Of a DNA stretch of 64,000 bases, positions 46,611 to 58,222 are shown piece after piece; the stretch's first letter is position 1, and each line of letters starts with the position of its first letter. The stretch spans positions 10,992,001 through 11,056,000 of the forward strand of contig CM036626.1 in NCBI GenBank assembly GCA_020746105.1, in the 5' to 3' direction. The position numbers were made by a program, and so were the translations under genes. The notes beneath the pieces were generated by a model, which searched no databases, was not told the origin of the DNA, and was given only the letters and a program-made list of their open reading frames with translations. The DNA is from Trogon surrucura (Eukaryota > Chordata > Aves > Trogoniformes > Trogonidae).

Positions 46611-49139
46611 AGGTTTGAAACCGTTTTAAAACCGAGTGGTTAAACCTGAAAATTTTAAAACTGAGCAGAAATTAATGGAAACTGGCTGAGGAGTTTCTTA
46701 AAACTCGTCTTTGCAGTCTGAAGGCGATGCCTCTCCCTCCAAACCTGGGCTGATGCTCACTTTCTCACCATCATTTGCCCTGTCGGTTTTGATAGCAAAA
46801 GCTTCGGGAAGGGGACGGTCTCACCCCTCACTCCTAAGCAGCCTCCAGTGCCTGTGGCCTCGAAGTGTTGTTAGAGTAAGAACAACACTAATGAGATGTG
46901 AAGGGGTGGGGAGGGCTGGCCACGCGCAGCGGGTAGGACATTCGGCAAGCGGGTCTGCTCGTCCTGCCTGTATGTACATCCGTATCTGCACTGCTTCCAT
47001 CGCCTGTAACCACACAGCTCAAGGATTTTGCAGGCCAGCTGAGTCTGCCGCTGATCCCCTCCTCCACCCCAGCTGATTTTATGTACAGGCACAAACCATA
47101 ATATCCTCTTTTTTTTCTTTTTTTTTTTTAATGCATGATCGATCTATTTTAAAAGTACACACAGCTATATGGTAGGAGAGATTAAACAGCAGCATAGAAA
47201 AAGATCTGTGGGGAAATCTGATTATACCCTTTTAGAGGGGTTTTCTTGTTGAGAGTCAGCCTGCATATTCCCACACTGTACTTGAAGGTCAGTCATTGTC
47301 TTATGCTGCTTCCTACAACAAAATTGAGAGGAGTATGATGAAATCTCGTAGTCACAAGAGAGCTCATTTGTTCAGCAAATCCAGCCATGACCCCTTCTAA
47401 TGTTTCCTTTCCCTTCCTGCCCTGTCTTTTGCTAGCTTGTTTTTAGCTGAATGCTTCCACTAAAACCTCCCTATCTATATTCAGGGATGATTTCCAAAGT
47501 TTGGGTAAAGTTTATCAAATCCAACAGAGACCAAGGTGCCCAGGAGTTTCTTCCCACGTGAAAGACAGAGCTAAATCATTTAAATAATTTAAATTTACAC
47601 ACACACGGATGTGAAATCTGTCTGTGTATGCACAGCCCATGAACACTGCAAAATTTTTAGAAGTTTGGAAAGATTTTAAATTCACAGATTTGTAATCATT
47701 CGCGGTTGTTCTCCTAGCAGTATTTCTGTCCGTCTTCCACTTAATGAATTAGCAAAGCTAAAAGAGTAGCATGAACTTTCAGAAGATATACTTCAGTGCC
47801 CCTTACGGCTGATCTGGAAATGATGCTTATTATAGCACTATATAAGCAAGATAGGTAACTCAAAGACCTCAGGAAGGGCTGCAGGCTAAAACAGCTAACC
47901 AAAGGTTCCTTTTAGACATTTTATTCATCCCAGGGATGGCATTAATAGCACCATTAATTTTGTATTTTTATTTAATTTCCAGGGATTGTGCCAAATAAGT
48001 ACCACATAGCTTTCTGTGAGAACGTATCAGCCCACTCTGAGATCTGTGGAGGTGTCCATGTGCATGACAAATGGGGAGCAAACGATGCTTCAGGACTTTT
48101 TCCCTTTCCAGGCTGGGAGGAGCAGAGCTCCAGGGACCCGCTGGTGCCCGAGCCGTAGCAAAGCTGCCCGTGGCACCAGGCTTGGGAAGAGAAGCAGGGG
48201 GCTGGGAAGGGAAGGCTGGCACAGGAGCATTTGAATGAGGGTGAATGAATTTTTTCCATTCCTGGAGGTCACCCAAGCTCAGTCCCCAGCGTGCACTTGC
48301 CTATAAAGGACATGGAGCATGGGTACAGACAGCCAAAATAGAAAGTGCTGCACTTAGGGGGATGCTGAAGTTGTTATTACCAGGCCAGGTTACATGCAGT
48401 CGTCTAACTAAGTGTATTTAGTGGAGATGAGGGGAAGGAGGGTGCCAGGAAAGGGGGGATGGGTGGGAAAAATTGTTTCAGTAATTACAACAAAGTGATC
48501 AAAAAATCCTGGAAACATGAACCCTGCTTTGCACTGCCTCCCTCCGTCTCCCCCCTCCAAGTTTCATTAGTTTTTACAAAGGAGTGCTGGGGAGATGATT
48601 TGTCTTTGATCCTTCCAGGATCAATCTGCACATGTACAAACACACTTAAAACCAGCGTTTGCCAACTGTTAAGCTCCACGTTACACTCTGGTTTTTAAAG
48701 GCCCCAGGAAGATGCAAAATGGAGACAAAGAGGAGATGGATGACTTCAGCAAGACATTTAAGAAATTGTCTGAAGAGAGCAGCTGCCCCTCATCCTGATT
48801 AGCTGTGGATCTTTCTGCCAGCTTGATTCCAAAAGCAGGTAAGGGTGCAGGAAAGCGAGAGAGAAACAGGCTGCAGAAGGGAGACAGACAGACAGCAGGA
48901 CCAATGTGGATTTTTCTCACCCTGTTCATTCAGATGGCTTGTTAGGGAATGTTTTATTCCTGGTGCTGTTTCACAATTTACTTGTTTACTTTTCCATATT
49001 TTTCCATCCTTCCTAATTCCACAGGTCCAAGATGGCTGTTTTCTGCAGCCAGATAATACCTTTAGAGCAGATAATCTGGGGATTCTCTGTGTTTGATATA
49101 CTTACCACACTGCTGCTCAACTCCCATGGTGTGCCTCAA
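46611..49139. other. Noncoding, nothing recognised
   Basis: A T-rich run lies at 47109-47129. TTAATTTTGTATTTTTATTTAATTTCCAG near 47955 has the form of a splice acceptor, but no coding segment follows. CGTATCAG-type CpGs around 48020 are isolated. Confidence 0.45.
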
Positions 49140-49420
49140 ATATTTATTTTAAAAAAGAATTAAAAAAACACAATCCCTTCCCAATCTATTTCCTCCACAG
49201 CCTTCGCTGCTGAAGCCACTCACGTCACCTTCTGTGGGGAACTTGCGAGATGCTGATCTTTTTGTTTATTCATTTATTTTTGGCAGCATCACTCTGACTG
49301 CCTCCAAAGAAGGGGGCGAAGGCATTTGAGAAAATAATTTGTAAACATTTATCATGGTTCTGCCCAAGTAGACAGGCAGGGTTTTTACTCCAGAGCCGCC
49401 GTGTGCTGTGTGGGTGACGA
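49140..49420. promoter_or_regulatory. Candidate conserved noncoding element
   Basis: Complex sequence with retained CpGs (CTTCGCTGC, CTCACGTCACC, GAGCCGCCGTG) is joined to AT-rich words (TTTGTTTATTCATTTATTTTTGG at 49260, ATAATTTGTAAACATTTATCATGG at 49334). TGTTTATT and GTAAACA are forkhead-type cores and TTATC is GATA-type. Enhancer-like by texture only. Confidence 0.35.
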
Positions 49421-51715
49421 ACTGCCACGTCCCACCCCAGAGCTGGCCACACTCTGGAGATCCAGCTAATATTGCAATTTACTTGCCCAGGGCTGCTCTC
49501 ATTTTTGCAGAAGGCAGGGCAAAGATCGACCTTCAGCTAAGGCTTTTTAAAGTGAGACTCACAAAAGTACATCAGGAGCTTGGTTTCCTTCCCTTCAAGC
49601 AGGGGAGAAAAACGCAAGGAAAAGGGCCCCATATTTGAATTGCTGTTTCTTTATGAATTACTAAATATTGAGCACAAAAATTTGACAATTTGAGCAATTT
49701 TCTCTTCCAGGATTTGGATTTTTCCCTATTGACTGTCTGTAATGTATGCTTAAGAATTAGACATATTACCATGCATCTTACAGTGACCAGGACAATTCTG
49801 GAAAACAGACCTGCTCCCAGAATTGGGAAGAGGTCTCCAGGACATTACGCCATCCTAGATTTTAGGAATGACAAACAAAACAAGGAACCACGTGTCATTT
49901 GTCTTGGGTGCTGTATTTCCCCTGTCCCATCCCTTCCTAGACACAGCCCCTGGTAGCATGCTTGCTTCCAGAAGAAGAGGAGAAAACAGGCTTTTAGCCC
50001 TAAACTGTGTGGACATTGACACGTGATCCAGTATGCAGGCATGCTTCTTGCTCCCTGAAAGGGATGAGGCTGCTTTCTAGGTATATTGTCCTGGATATAC
50101 TTTCCTGGCTAGGTTTGCTTGCTCTCCCTCCTGCACAAGCTCTCGGAAAGCAGCATTTTCCTTGCAGCGGCTCGCAGACCTGCAGAGGTTCCCACAGCCA
50201 GTGTGCAGCACACAACCTCTGCTCAACTTTGAGGTGGCTCCTCTGTAGTGGTTTAAACCCACTTTTCACGCTACTGGTGTCCCTCTGCTAGGGAACAGGT
50301 CTGAACCCAGAGGACATCAACCCTACATTTCATTGCTTTTTCCTGCTGGTTCAGAAGAGGAAAAAGCATATAGAGAAGTACTGTTGCAGGTAACAGGGAC
50401 CCTGCGGTTTCCACCAGCTGGTGGTTGGTGCTGATGATATATATAGAAAAGGAAATTGTATTTAACAGAAAGGGTTATTTGTCTTGTGCACAAGACCTTC
50501 CGCCGCTCTTCACTCTCTTTCTGTTTACCTCTGCAGGGAGGTGGTGACCGACTGTGCAGCACTGACCTTCCCTCCACTGTCCAGCTCCCATGTGGGGCTG
50601 GACCTGCCATGGGGCTGGCTCTTCTCCCCCCGCAATGAGAGAGTGAATCATATTCCACTGAAGGCACTCTTGTGTCAAGTCCCTGCAAGAGGACAATCTC
50701 CGCTTTCTGAGCAGATGGGTAAATTTTATCTCTAGACTCTACATGAACATCAGGGCGTCTGCCAAAGATTTTCAGCTGATCTCTGTATTCTTCTTTCAAT
50801 GTTATTACTTTTTTTCCTTTTTTTTTCTCTTTTTAAATTTTTCTTTCTTTGCCCCAACTCATTTCACTGGCACTTTTACCAGTATTTCCTACGTTTTTCA
50901 AGATGTGATAGCCTGGCTTTCTGATGACCTATCGCAAGACAAAGTTGGGCAGCTTATCAGTGAAAGGTACCTTGTCAACTGACTCAGGAGCAGTGTTATA
51001 TTTAAACGGAAGCAGACGAAAAGCCATAGGGAATAGAAAACACCGCTGCAAAGGTATTAAAGAAGGGGCTGTTGTGTGCAGAGAGTTGTGGGGGGGAGGT
51101 GAAGTTGGAGGCTTTGGAGTTAGCTGTGGGCTTCATGTATCACTTATTCTGTCTAACACATGCCATGAAATATCCTAACAATACTCAGGCACTACTGGTA
51201 GCAGAGATATTATCACTTGAGGAGACAACAGAAATGGCCTTATCATTTTGACAATTGCTTTTTTCCCTTATTATCACTAAGTAACAATATCTTTATTTCA
51301 CCGCCACAACTGAGCCATTGTTTTTTTGATAAATAGTGTCCTTTTTGTGATTTGTTTTCTCCACACTTGTATTTTATCCTTTGTGCATGTGAGCAGATTT
51401 TAAAAACAGATGTTCCACCTGATGGTGTAATATTAAAGGCTACATTTCTTAAAAGCCAGAAAGGCTGTCTGAGGAGATATCTACATGAACGTACAGCTTG
51501 CCTGGTCTCCAAGGGACTTGTGGTGCACCTAGGCTCAAAGAAAGTCCATTCTATCTGTGAGGTCTCCACACTCCTGAGTAAAAAACGGGAGTATATAAGA
51601 AATATTAGGACCCATTTGTCAGTAAGAGTGTCATATTGCACTAGAAAATGCCTATAACAGAATCTGCATGCTTTGACATGTGGTTTGTCCTTAGATGCTT
51701 GTGTAAAGCCACCAT
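49421..51715. other. Noncoding, nothing recognised
   Basis: A 158-codon minus-strand frame (50799-50323) and opposed 132/101-codon frames at 51243-51657 have no recognisable domain. A T-rich tract lies at about 50790-50860. Confidence 0.5.
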
Positions 51716-52056
51716 CTCATAAATGTTTATAAATATGTCAAAGGGGAGTGTCAGGAGGATGGTGCCAGGCTCTTTTCAGTGATGTCCACTGACAGGAGAA
51801 GGGGCAATGTGTTCAAGCTGGAACATAGGAGGTTCCACAAAAATACTAGAAAAAACTTTTTCACGCTGAGGGTGACAGAGCACTGGAACAGGCTGCCCAG
51901 GGAGGGTGTGGAGTCTCCTTCTCTGGAGGGATTCAAAACCCACCTGGACATGTTCCTGTGTGATCTACTGTAGGTGATCCTGCCCTGGTGGGGGGGGCTG
52001 GGCTAGATGATCTTTTGAGGTCCCTTCCAACCCCCGACATTCTGTGATTCTGTGAT
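51716..52056 (+). mobile_element. CR1 LINE, 5'-truncated: ORF2 C-terminus, 3'UTR and octamer tail
   Basis: CR1 is the dominant non-LTR retrotransposon of birds; its ORF2 encodes endonuclease and reverse transcriptase, and new copies are usually 5'-truncated. Here about 340 bp remain. The frame ending at 51973 gives the ORF2 C-terminal tail, with the hallmark [19 protein letters not shown] followed by [12 protein letters not shown] and a TAG stop. The short 3'UTR contains GGGCTAGATGATCTTTTGAGGTCCCTTCCAACCC, and the copy ends in two perfect ATTCTGTG units (52039-52054) plus AT. All catalytic parts are absent, so it cannot move. The reading frame is still open over the last 60 or so codons, suggesting a moderately young insertion compared with the older CR1 pieces at 32.8 and 33.8 kb. 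The 5' edge is approximate. Confidence 0.95.
51779..51973 (+). pseudogene. CR1 ORF2 C-terminal fragment
   Basis: This is the residual coding part of the 5'-truncated CR1, about 64 codons. It corresponds to the region after the reverse transcriptase domain, with the conserved [18 protein letters not shown] motif. The upstream endonuclease and RT domains are missing. It starts at a GTG in frame and not at an authentic initiator, and no independent function is expected. Confidence 0.9.
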
Positions 52057-52479
52057 CTCCAGCACAGCTATATCACTTATGAACGCAACTGATTGTGTTC
52101 TCCTCACTGTGCTCTCAAAATGTTTCAACCGATGGGGCCACGTCACATCTTTCTTCCACCCCCACCCCAGAGCTGAAAAACCTGGATGGACTGAGCACAA
52201 GTTAGACTGGGTGTATATAGTTCTATTAGATATGGTATATAGTGATGTCTGGATGTATTCACATTTGAGTCAGCTGCACATTTTTCCTCATTTATCCCCT
52301 ATTCTCTTTCTTTTTCTTTCTCATGCCCATCCCCATGGTGTCTGAGCACTGCCTGTCTACCTGACTTACCACCATTTTTATGGATTATCATCTTCTTGGG
52401 CTATGAGTGTGCTCTCCCCTAATCCACTCATCATCCACAGTCGCTCTGTCTGGATGCTTCTTTCTGCTGATACCATCAG
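52057..52479. other. Noncoding, nothing recognised
   Basis: Sequence directly 3' of the CR1 insertion. Only short frames, no repeat recognised. Confidence 0.5.
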
Positions 52480-53020
52480 CTGCCACTGTCTATTCTTTGC
52501 ACAATAGAGAACCCTCCTATCTGAGCCCATTGCTATGGTTACAGGCGTCCTGCGGGCAGTGGGATCAACAGGAGCCATAAATGAAGGTACTACTGCGGTA
52601 TTTGCATAAAGACTCCCTACCTGCAGTGGAACGGCCACAGTTCTCCAAAGCAACTCCCACAAATTTCTATTGCTGCCATTGCAAATTTCCATGGATGGGC
52701 TGGGGCATCAGGAGTCAATTTACGCTTTCTTGGCTTGGACTTACAGCAAGAACATTTTATGGAGGACAGAAAATCGAAGGCGACAGTATTCGCCTCCCTT
52801 ACATATGAAATAACGAGGAGAAAGGTCAGTTTTTGCTCCCTCCCCAACTTTGCATGCCCTGCTTTGCAGAGAGCCTCAGAGGCTTGAACCAGGAACATGC
52901 CAAGATACTTGTTAGCCCCAAATGCCCAAGCACCAGGGAAGTGAGTCATCTATCATACACCTGCTCCATCACCTCCATTGCTGTAATAAATGATGCGCAC
53001 AAAATCTGCCACTAAATGGA
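52480..53020. promoter_or_regulatory. Candidate conserved noncoding element
   Basis: Includes CATTGCTATGGTTACAGGCG (RFX-like GTTGCTATGG-type half site near 52530), a consensus octamer ATTTGCAT at 52600-52607 within GGTATTTGCATAAAG, and further on GAAAATCGAAGGCGACAGTATTCG with two CpGs. Complex, non-repetitive and motif-bearing; conservation unverified. Confidence 0.3.
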
Positions 53021-53159
53021 GAGAAAACGTGACTGGCCTAACTGCTATCAGAAAGTTAAATGCTTAAAATACTGTCACTGGAGGATCGAAGAGGAAAGAA
53101 TGGGAGGTAAAGTAGGCTATTCCCTTCATCTATGTTAATTTTTTTTTCCCCAAACAGAG

Positions 53160-53800
53160 GAGGCACATAGTGAAATTAACCTCTACTCCTTTGATTTCGC
53201 CCCCCTCTCTCTCTTGTGCACACTCTCTCTCTGTCTCTCTTTTAAGGCTTATATATCATGATTTGATGCAGGAGGATTTTTCATTAGAAGATGTGAATAA
53301 GGCTTTAATACAAATCAGTCCGGAGAGTCTTTTGACAGGGTTTTTAAATAGTGCCCCTTGTCTCCCCGATGCAGCCGCACGCAATCTTGTTCCCATGCTG
53401 ACCTCTCTGTCTTTCCTCATTAAAGAACACGTCCAGGCTGCTGAGCCCTCTCTCTTTTTTGGCGATCTCCACCGCTTTGTCTCACGCACAGTCGCTCCGG
53501 CTGCTGACCGACAGCTCCTCACCCCCAGTAATTTCTGCACTGCATTAATTTCTCATTAATCTGCATCATGATTTATGAGTCTGAAATGATGGAAGACTTC
53601 GAGAGGAGCGCTTCTCATTTGGCCTGCCGGCTTTTCTCCCTTGCCCTTTCACCTGCCTCCTTCAAAAGCAAATAGGCCTCTTCTCCCACGCTGCCTGTCT
53701 GCAGAGCATCGTCTCTGCCGATGGTCCAAATGAAGAGGAAGAGGTTAAGCATGGTGCTTTCTGACTGCTTTCCTTATAAATGATTTGAGCAAATAAATGC
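53160..53800. promoter_or_regulatory. Candidate conserved noncoding element with paired ATCATGATTT boxes
   Basis: After a CT-rich lead (53202-53241), a complex block begins with ATCATGATTTGATGCA (53255) and ends with a TGCATCATGATTTATGAG segment (53562). The shared decamer ATCATGATTT therefore occurs twice, 310 bp apart, and TGATTTATG is a HOX-PBX type word. Two ATTAAT sites precede the second box (53544, 53556). The interior carries many CpGs (CCCCGATGCAGCCGCACGC, GGCGATC, CTCACGC). A 129-codon plus-strand frame (53170-53559) and a 94-codon minus frame overlap; neither has a recognisable domain, and both are more simply explained as open by chance. Confidence 0.4.
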
Positions 53801-55079
53801 TGAGGAGAAAAAGGACCTGCTTTCCTTTACTAAAGACCTTCAGCAGCTGCTCTCCAAGCCTGTGGCTGTGCTGTGGCTCTGACTGCTGCCGAATTTAGTA
53901 GCCCCGGTAGGTTGCTGCCGAAGCCTCCTTGGAGATTGGAGAGGTTTCAGCAAGGAAACCTTCAACCACCCCCAGGGATCAATCACATTAGCAAGAGGGA
54001 TGGTGACTGCTGCCAGTGCAGAGGCCGCTGGACTGCTTGAGGGCAGGTTGCTATAAGGCTGTTTTAGTCTAGCTCATGGCAATGGGGAAAGGAGCAAATC
54101 TGGACCCCCCCTGTACTTATTTCATGGGGCTCTGTTATAGTCCTACATCAAAATTCTTTTTCTGTTTTCAGGAGTATGTGTAAAAGAGAACGGAAATTAC
54201 TCAGTTCTAGTAAGTCACCAGCACTTTGTGTGCTTCTCCAAAACTCCCGAAGTCGTAGAATTTGAGGCTATAAACAGAAATGGGATTTCCTCTTCTCTTA
54301 CAGCTATTGGTACACTGCTCTGGTCCTCAGGAGAGTCACAAAACACAAAGAGGTGGAAAATGTTTTGTTTAGAAGACAAGAGAAGAAAATGCTGAATACA
54401 TTGGGCAGGACTGAATAAATGCAGCATATAGTTATGGCAGCAGTGGGAAAGTGAACAAAGAAGTCAGGAGGGACAGAAGCAGCAATGGGTGGAGGTTGAT
54501 TACAAAAGCCTTTGTGCTCTGCCTTGACCCCTCTGGTCCACTGCTCAGTAAAGTCAATGGAAATAGCGCTATTGACTTCCCAGCAGCGCATTCAAATTTC
54601 GGACAATTAAGCCATGCTAAATTTCATAAAGAAATACTCCTCAAAACACAATAGCCCAGGAATCAAAAACGTGATGGTCCCACCAAAGAAAACAAAAAAC
54701 TACCTGATCTTTTCCATTGGAGAAAGAGGTTTGATCTCAGGTGAGTTTAGGAAAAGAGGATTTGCCTTGAACCTTTATTTTCCTGGTCTCTTTCGAAATC
54801 ACGGTATTCACAAATTGATGCAGATCTTCTCACATACAGCGTGTGAAGCTGGTTCTAGCTCTCAGTCTGCCAGGCTGCCAAGAAGATGATTTACAAAAGC
54901 AGTGGTGACCAGGACTAGCAATAAAGCTTAGTTGTTACTGCATGAATATGTAGAGGAATATGTAGTTACTCTGACAGCAACAGGGGAAAGCTGTTTCTTT
55001 GGGAACTGGAAATAGAAGGGGGAATTTTCTCAGCTTTTTAGCCACTGTTTTAAACTGATATTCAGGAGAGCAATTTCTG
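53801..55079. other. Noncoding, nothing recognised
   Basis: Frames reach 95 codons at most. A small direct repeat, GAATATGTAG x2, lies at about 54943-54966. No family repeats. Confidence 0.5.
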
Positions 55080-55700
55080 TGCTGCTTGGAAAAGAGGAAA
55101 GCGTAAAAATCTTTCCCATTCTACTTTGTTAATATTTTAATTTTTTTGAATTTGAGTATTGTGGCTCAAAAAGGAAAATCAGAAATTGTCTCTGTGTAAA
55201 CAGAGCTTTTACAAAGAACGCAAAAGCTTGGGGCGCGAAGAGTAAAAATATTTTAATAGGTAACCTTTTATCGGTAAAATATGTATTACTTCCTATTATG
55301 ATAAACAGTTGGCATATTTGAGATGAAAATGTTTATACATATACATTACAATTACATATTCATTTGACTTTATATTACATACACAACTCAATTTGAATAA
55401 ATGTCTGAAGCCAAAGGAATAAATTAGGATTGGTGCCGAGTGCTTTCTTTGCCCTTCCCTATTGTGTTTGCAAGATTTGCATTTTATAGTTGCACATTAA
55501 CAAATATGCATATTTCATTATGGTTTTGGATTAAAAGGTTATCATCTCCGTTACCCATTAGTAATAAACAAACACAGGCTTTCCATGTGAATTTATCCCT
55601 GGCTCAGCTGTTTGCTGATTAGGTTGTTGTCGCTGGGTTTCCTTGTTTTCTCCTTGTGGAGAATCCCTAAAGCGGTTTCTAAAGTGCTTATTGTCCTCTG
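55080..55700. promoter_or_regulatory. Candidate conserved noncoding element with POU-type sites
   Basis: AT-rich but complex. It contains a consensus octamer ATTTGCAT at 55475-55482 and, 20 bp further, the perfect 14-bp palindrome AAATATGCATATTT at 55502-55515, a form bound by POU dimers. Also present are TTTTAATAGGTAACC (55251), GGTTATCATCTCCGTTACCC (GATA-type TTATC near 55540) and AATTTGAATAAATG. CpGs (GGGGCGCGAAG) persist at 55233. This is the most enhancer-like texture in the window by eye. Confidence 0.45.
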
Positions 55701-56754
55701 GGGAGCAGTGAATGAGTAAAGGAGGCAGGCAAAGAAGAGCCAGAGGCATCCTAAGGTGGGGAAAAGACAAGAAGGTAGAGTCAGGACCAACCTGAAGCCA
55801 GGTTAGGAGTTTAGTTGGGGCAGGTGGTCCCCAAAATCTAGGCCCTGTGGCAAAAAAAGATCCTTGGAAAACCTGGCTGAAGGCGGTGCAGGATCAGATA
55901 TCCTCAGAAAACTGCTGATGGGCAGGAAGCAATGAAGTGATCACCTCAGTGTCCAAAACCATGGCAATCTCAAACCAGGTTGCTCCTCCTTTGCTGGGGT
56001 GAGCCAAACCCCCTGAATCTGCACACAGGGAGACCTTGGACCTGGAATACTGGGCAGCTGGCATCAGCTGGGAGAAGGGAAGCAGGCATCGCTCTGGAGT
56101 AAACAGCGCTGATGCTGGGTTTTAGAGAGCAGATGACTTTTGAGGAGGCTTTGCATACATCTTCCAAAAAATAGCAAGGGCTTGTTTCTACGGGCAGCAG
56201 GAACAGGAGGCTGCCCTGTGAAGTCAACATTGGAGGAAGGCTCTCACCTCCCAGAAGGGAGCATCTCTGCCTTAAAGCCAGGTGCTATTTCCAAAGGTTA
56301 TGCTGGGGCTGGATCAGTGTCCACTCATAATAGAGCTGTGCATGCCACAGGATTATAGTCTTTGGCTCCAACTATTCATCTACTGCAAATAAGCTCCATG
56401 TGTAAAAGCCAATGGAATTTTAGCAGATTTTTATTTTGTTGGATTTTCCTTTCCTTGTCTTTTTAATATAACTTTGCTGGAATCAGTGGGTGCAAATGCC
56501 TCAAAAGAAGCCATTTGGTTTTATTTTTCCTCTTCTTCAGGTGAAAGGAAAATGAAAAGATTCAGTGGCTCTTCAGCAGAAGAAATAAAAGTAGAGAATC
56601 CCAGTGAGGTTATCCACACAACTCCTAGGATGCTACTTGGAGCTCATTTGATGTGTCCAGCTGTTGTCACCTTGGCACTGCTGCCCTCTGTTTACTCCCT
56701 CTGCAGGGTCTTTGCTGTCCCAGGAGGCATTGTGAGTGTAATTACCCAAAGCTG
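55701..56754. other. Noncoding, with one splice-like site
   Basis: TTTATTTTTCCTCTTCTTCAG ending at 56540 is a strong polypyrimidine-AG acceptor pattern, followed by GTGAAAGG. An open frame runs through it (56474-56842, 122 codons) but shows no domain and continues into a possible CR1 fragment, so no exon is called. Confidence 0.4.
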
Positions 56755-56812
56755 TCGCCTGCCTAGACCAGGTCTTGACAATATCCTTGAGGATCCCTTT
56801 CCAACTGCTAAA
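56755..56812 (+). mobile_element. Possible CR1 3' fragment, plus strand
   Basis: CCTAGACCAGGTCTTGACAATATCCTTGAGGATCCCTTTCCAACTGCT recalls the CR1 3'UTR ('gactagatgatcttgaggtcccttccaacccta'). Short and divergent. Confidence 0.3.
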
Positions 56813-58222
56813 ACAAGGACCCGCATTTGCTGGTGTTTCTGAGCAGCCACCTCATGCTGGGTGTGTACTCTACAGACTTCCATCCATTGCATTTCTGTCT
56901 TCCAAGTTTTCAACTCTGTTCCCTGCAGAGAGAAAACAACCTCTCTGATCTACCCAGAAGCAGGGCAACACCCCTCCTCATGTATTGCCTATCCATTCAA
57001 CAGCTTGGCTGTTTGCCCAAAACGCAGACTTCTATTTCTCCAGAGCAGAAACATCGGATCCATTTTCCTTCCATTCTTCCTGATACTCCCTGCACCCATC
57101 ATGAGGATTCACCGCTTCCTCCCAGCTCTTGGTCTAGATGGCAGCTCCACCATGGGGATAAGCCGTGGGATAGTAAACATTTCTTTCCTGCTGCAGGAGC
57201 TGCTGGTCTTTCTTGGAGGTAGTGCTTTGATGAGCTGCCTGCTCTTTCCATCCATGCCTGCCATCCTGCCTGGAAGCAGCGCTATGATGATAAGCCAATC
57301 AAGTGAAGCAGTACTAAAGGTCAAGGTGATAGGAGAGCATGTTAATAAAATTCACTCACTAAAATGGGGCATTCTAATAACTAACGCTCAGAAGAAAGGT
57401 TGCAAGGAAGGTTGGAAATGCCACAGTTGGAGACTAGATTGCTCCAGCAATTCAAACAGGATCAAGTCCTTTTTGCATTCCACTCCCTAAATAATTTCCA
57501 AATTGACAGTAACTGTCATCCGTCAGCACGAAGGGTGTTTGGGGTGGCCTGTGGGAAGTCTATCAGAGTCCTCACACTGGGCTCCCACCACAAAATTGAC
57601 TTACACACAGCTTTTGCATGTGTACCCTTAGCAAAGAGATCAGTGCTCAAAGCTGACAGTCTTTGAAGGATTTTTTTTCAGGAGCTACACTGCCAAGCCA
57701 TTTGTGATGGTGATGTCTGTGATAAGCACACAGCAGCCTCCTACAAAACAGTCTGAAGGTGGTAATTCAGTTCACCTAGGCCAACAAACAACCATCAGAT
57801 AACTGTAAATTTGGAGTGGAACTAAATAAGCTATGCATAGCTGCAAGGCTTCATTTCCAGCTACTAATCCTCTTAAATTATTGAGTCACCCTGTAAACTA
57901 TTAGCTAAGTACTTCGACGAAAAGTCTCTGCTGTGTGTAGCCTCATGTTACTCTACAGACTTCAGGCAGAAGCTAACTCAGTACAGCAATAAATTGATAT
58001 ATTCACATAACACATCTAAACTTCAGGTGCAGGCCTGAAACTTGAAGACCCTGTGTACAATAATGCTGCAGCACTGCAAAGCCAGATGCTTTCATGGAAC
58101 TGGAAAAACTCAGAGGTTTGCACAAACAGATTATTTCTTTGGGCAGGTGTCTTCTAAAGATACTGTCTCTACTTTATGAACTTATAAAGCAGCTCTGATC
58201 CATAGCAATAAGAAATCTGTAG
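56813..58222. other. Noncoding; holds the longest open frame
   Basis: The longest frame in the window (209 codons, 56861-57490 plus) is here, together with a 131-codon frame in another phase of the same strand (56827-57222). No domain, signal peptide or family is recognised. Treated as chance. Confidence 0.45.

Noticed and set aside
47805..47855. TTATAGCACTATATAAGC resembling a core-SINE tail
   Set aside because: The match is too short and the preceding 'gctttgagat' block is missing.
51243..51657. Opposed 132- and 101-codon frames just before the CR1, considered as a DNA transposon remnant
   Set aside because: No transposase motif or terminal inverted repeats were seen.
53170..53559. 129-codon plus-strand frame considered as a conserved coding exon
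   Set aside because: The peptide is not recognisable, the 5' part is a CT-rich tract, and the interval is better described as candidate regulatory DNA. Kept only as a test in the findings.
56861..57490. 209-codon plus-strand open frame, the longest in the window
   Set aside because: No domain, no matching splice structure, and another long frame lies in a different phase of the same strand. Length is within chance expectation for 64 kb in six frames.
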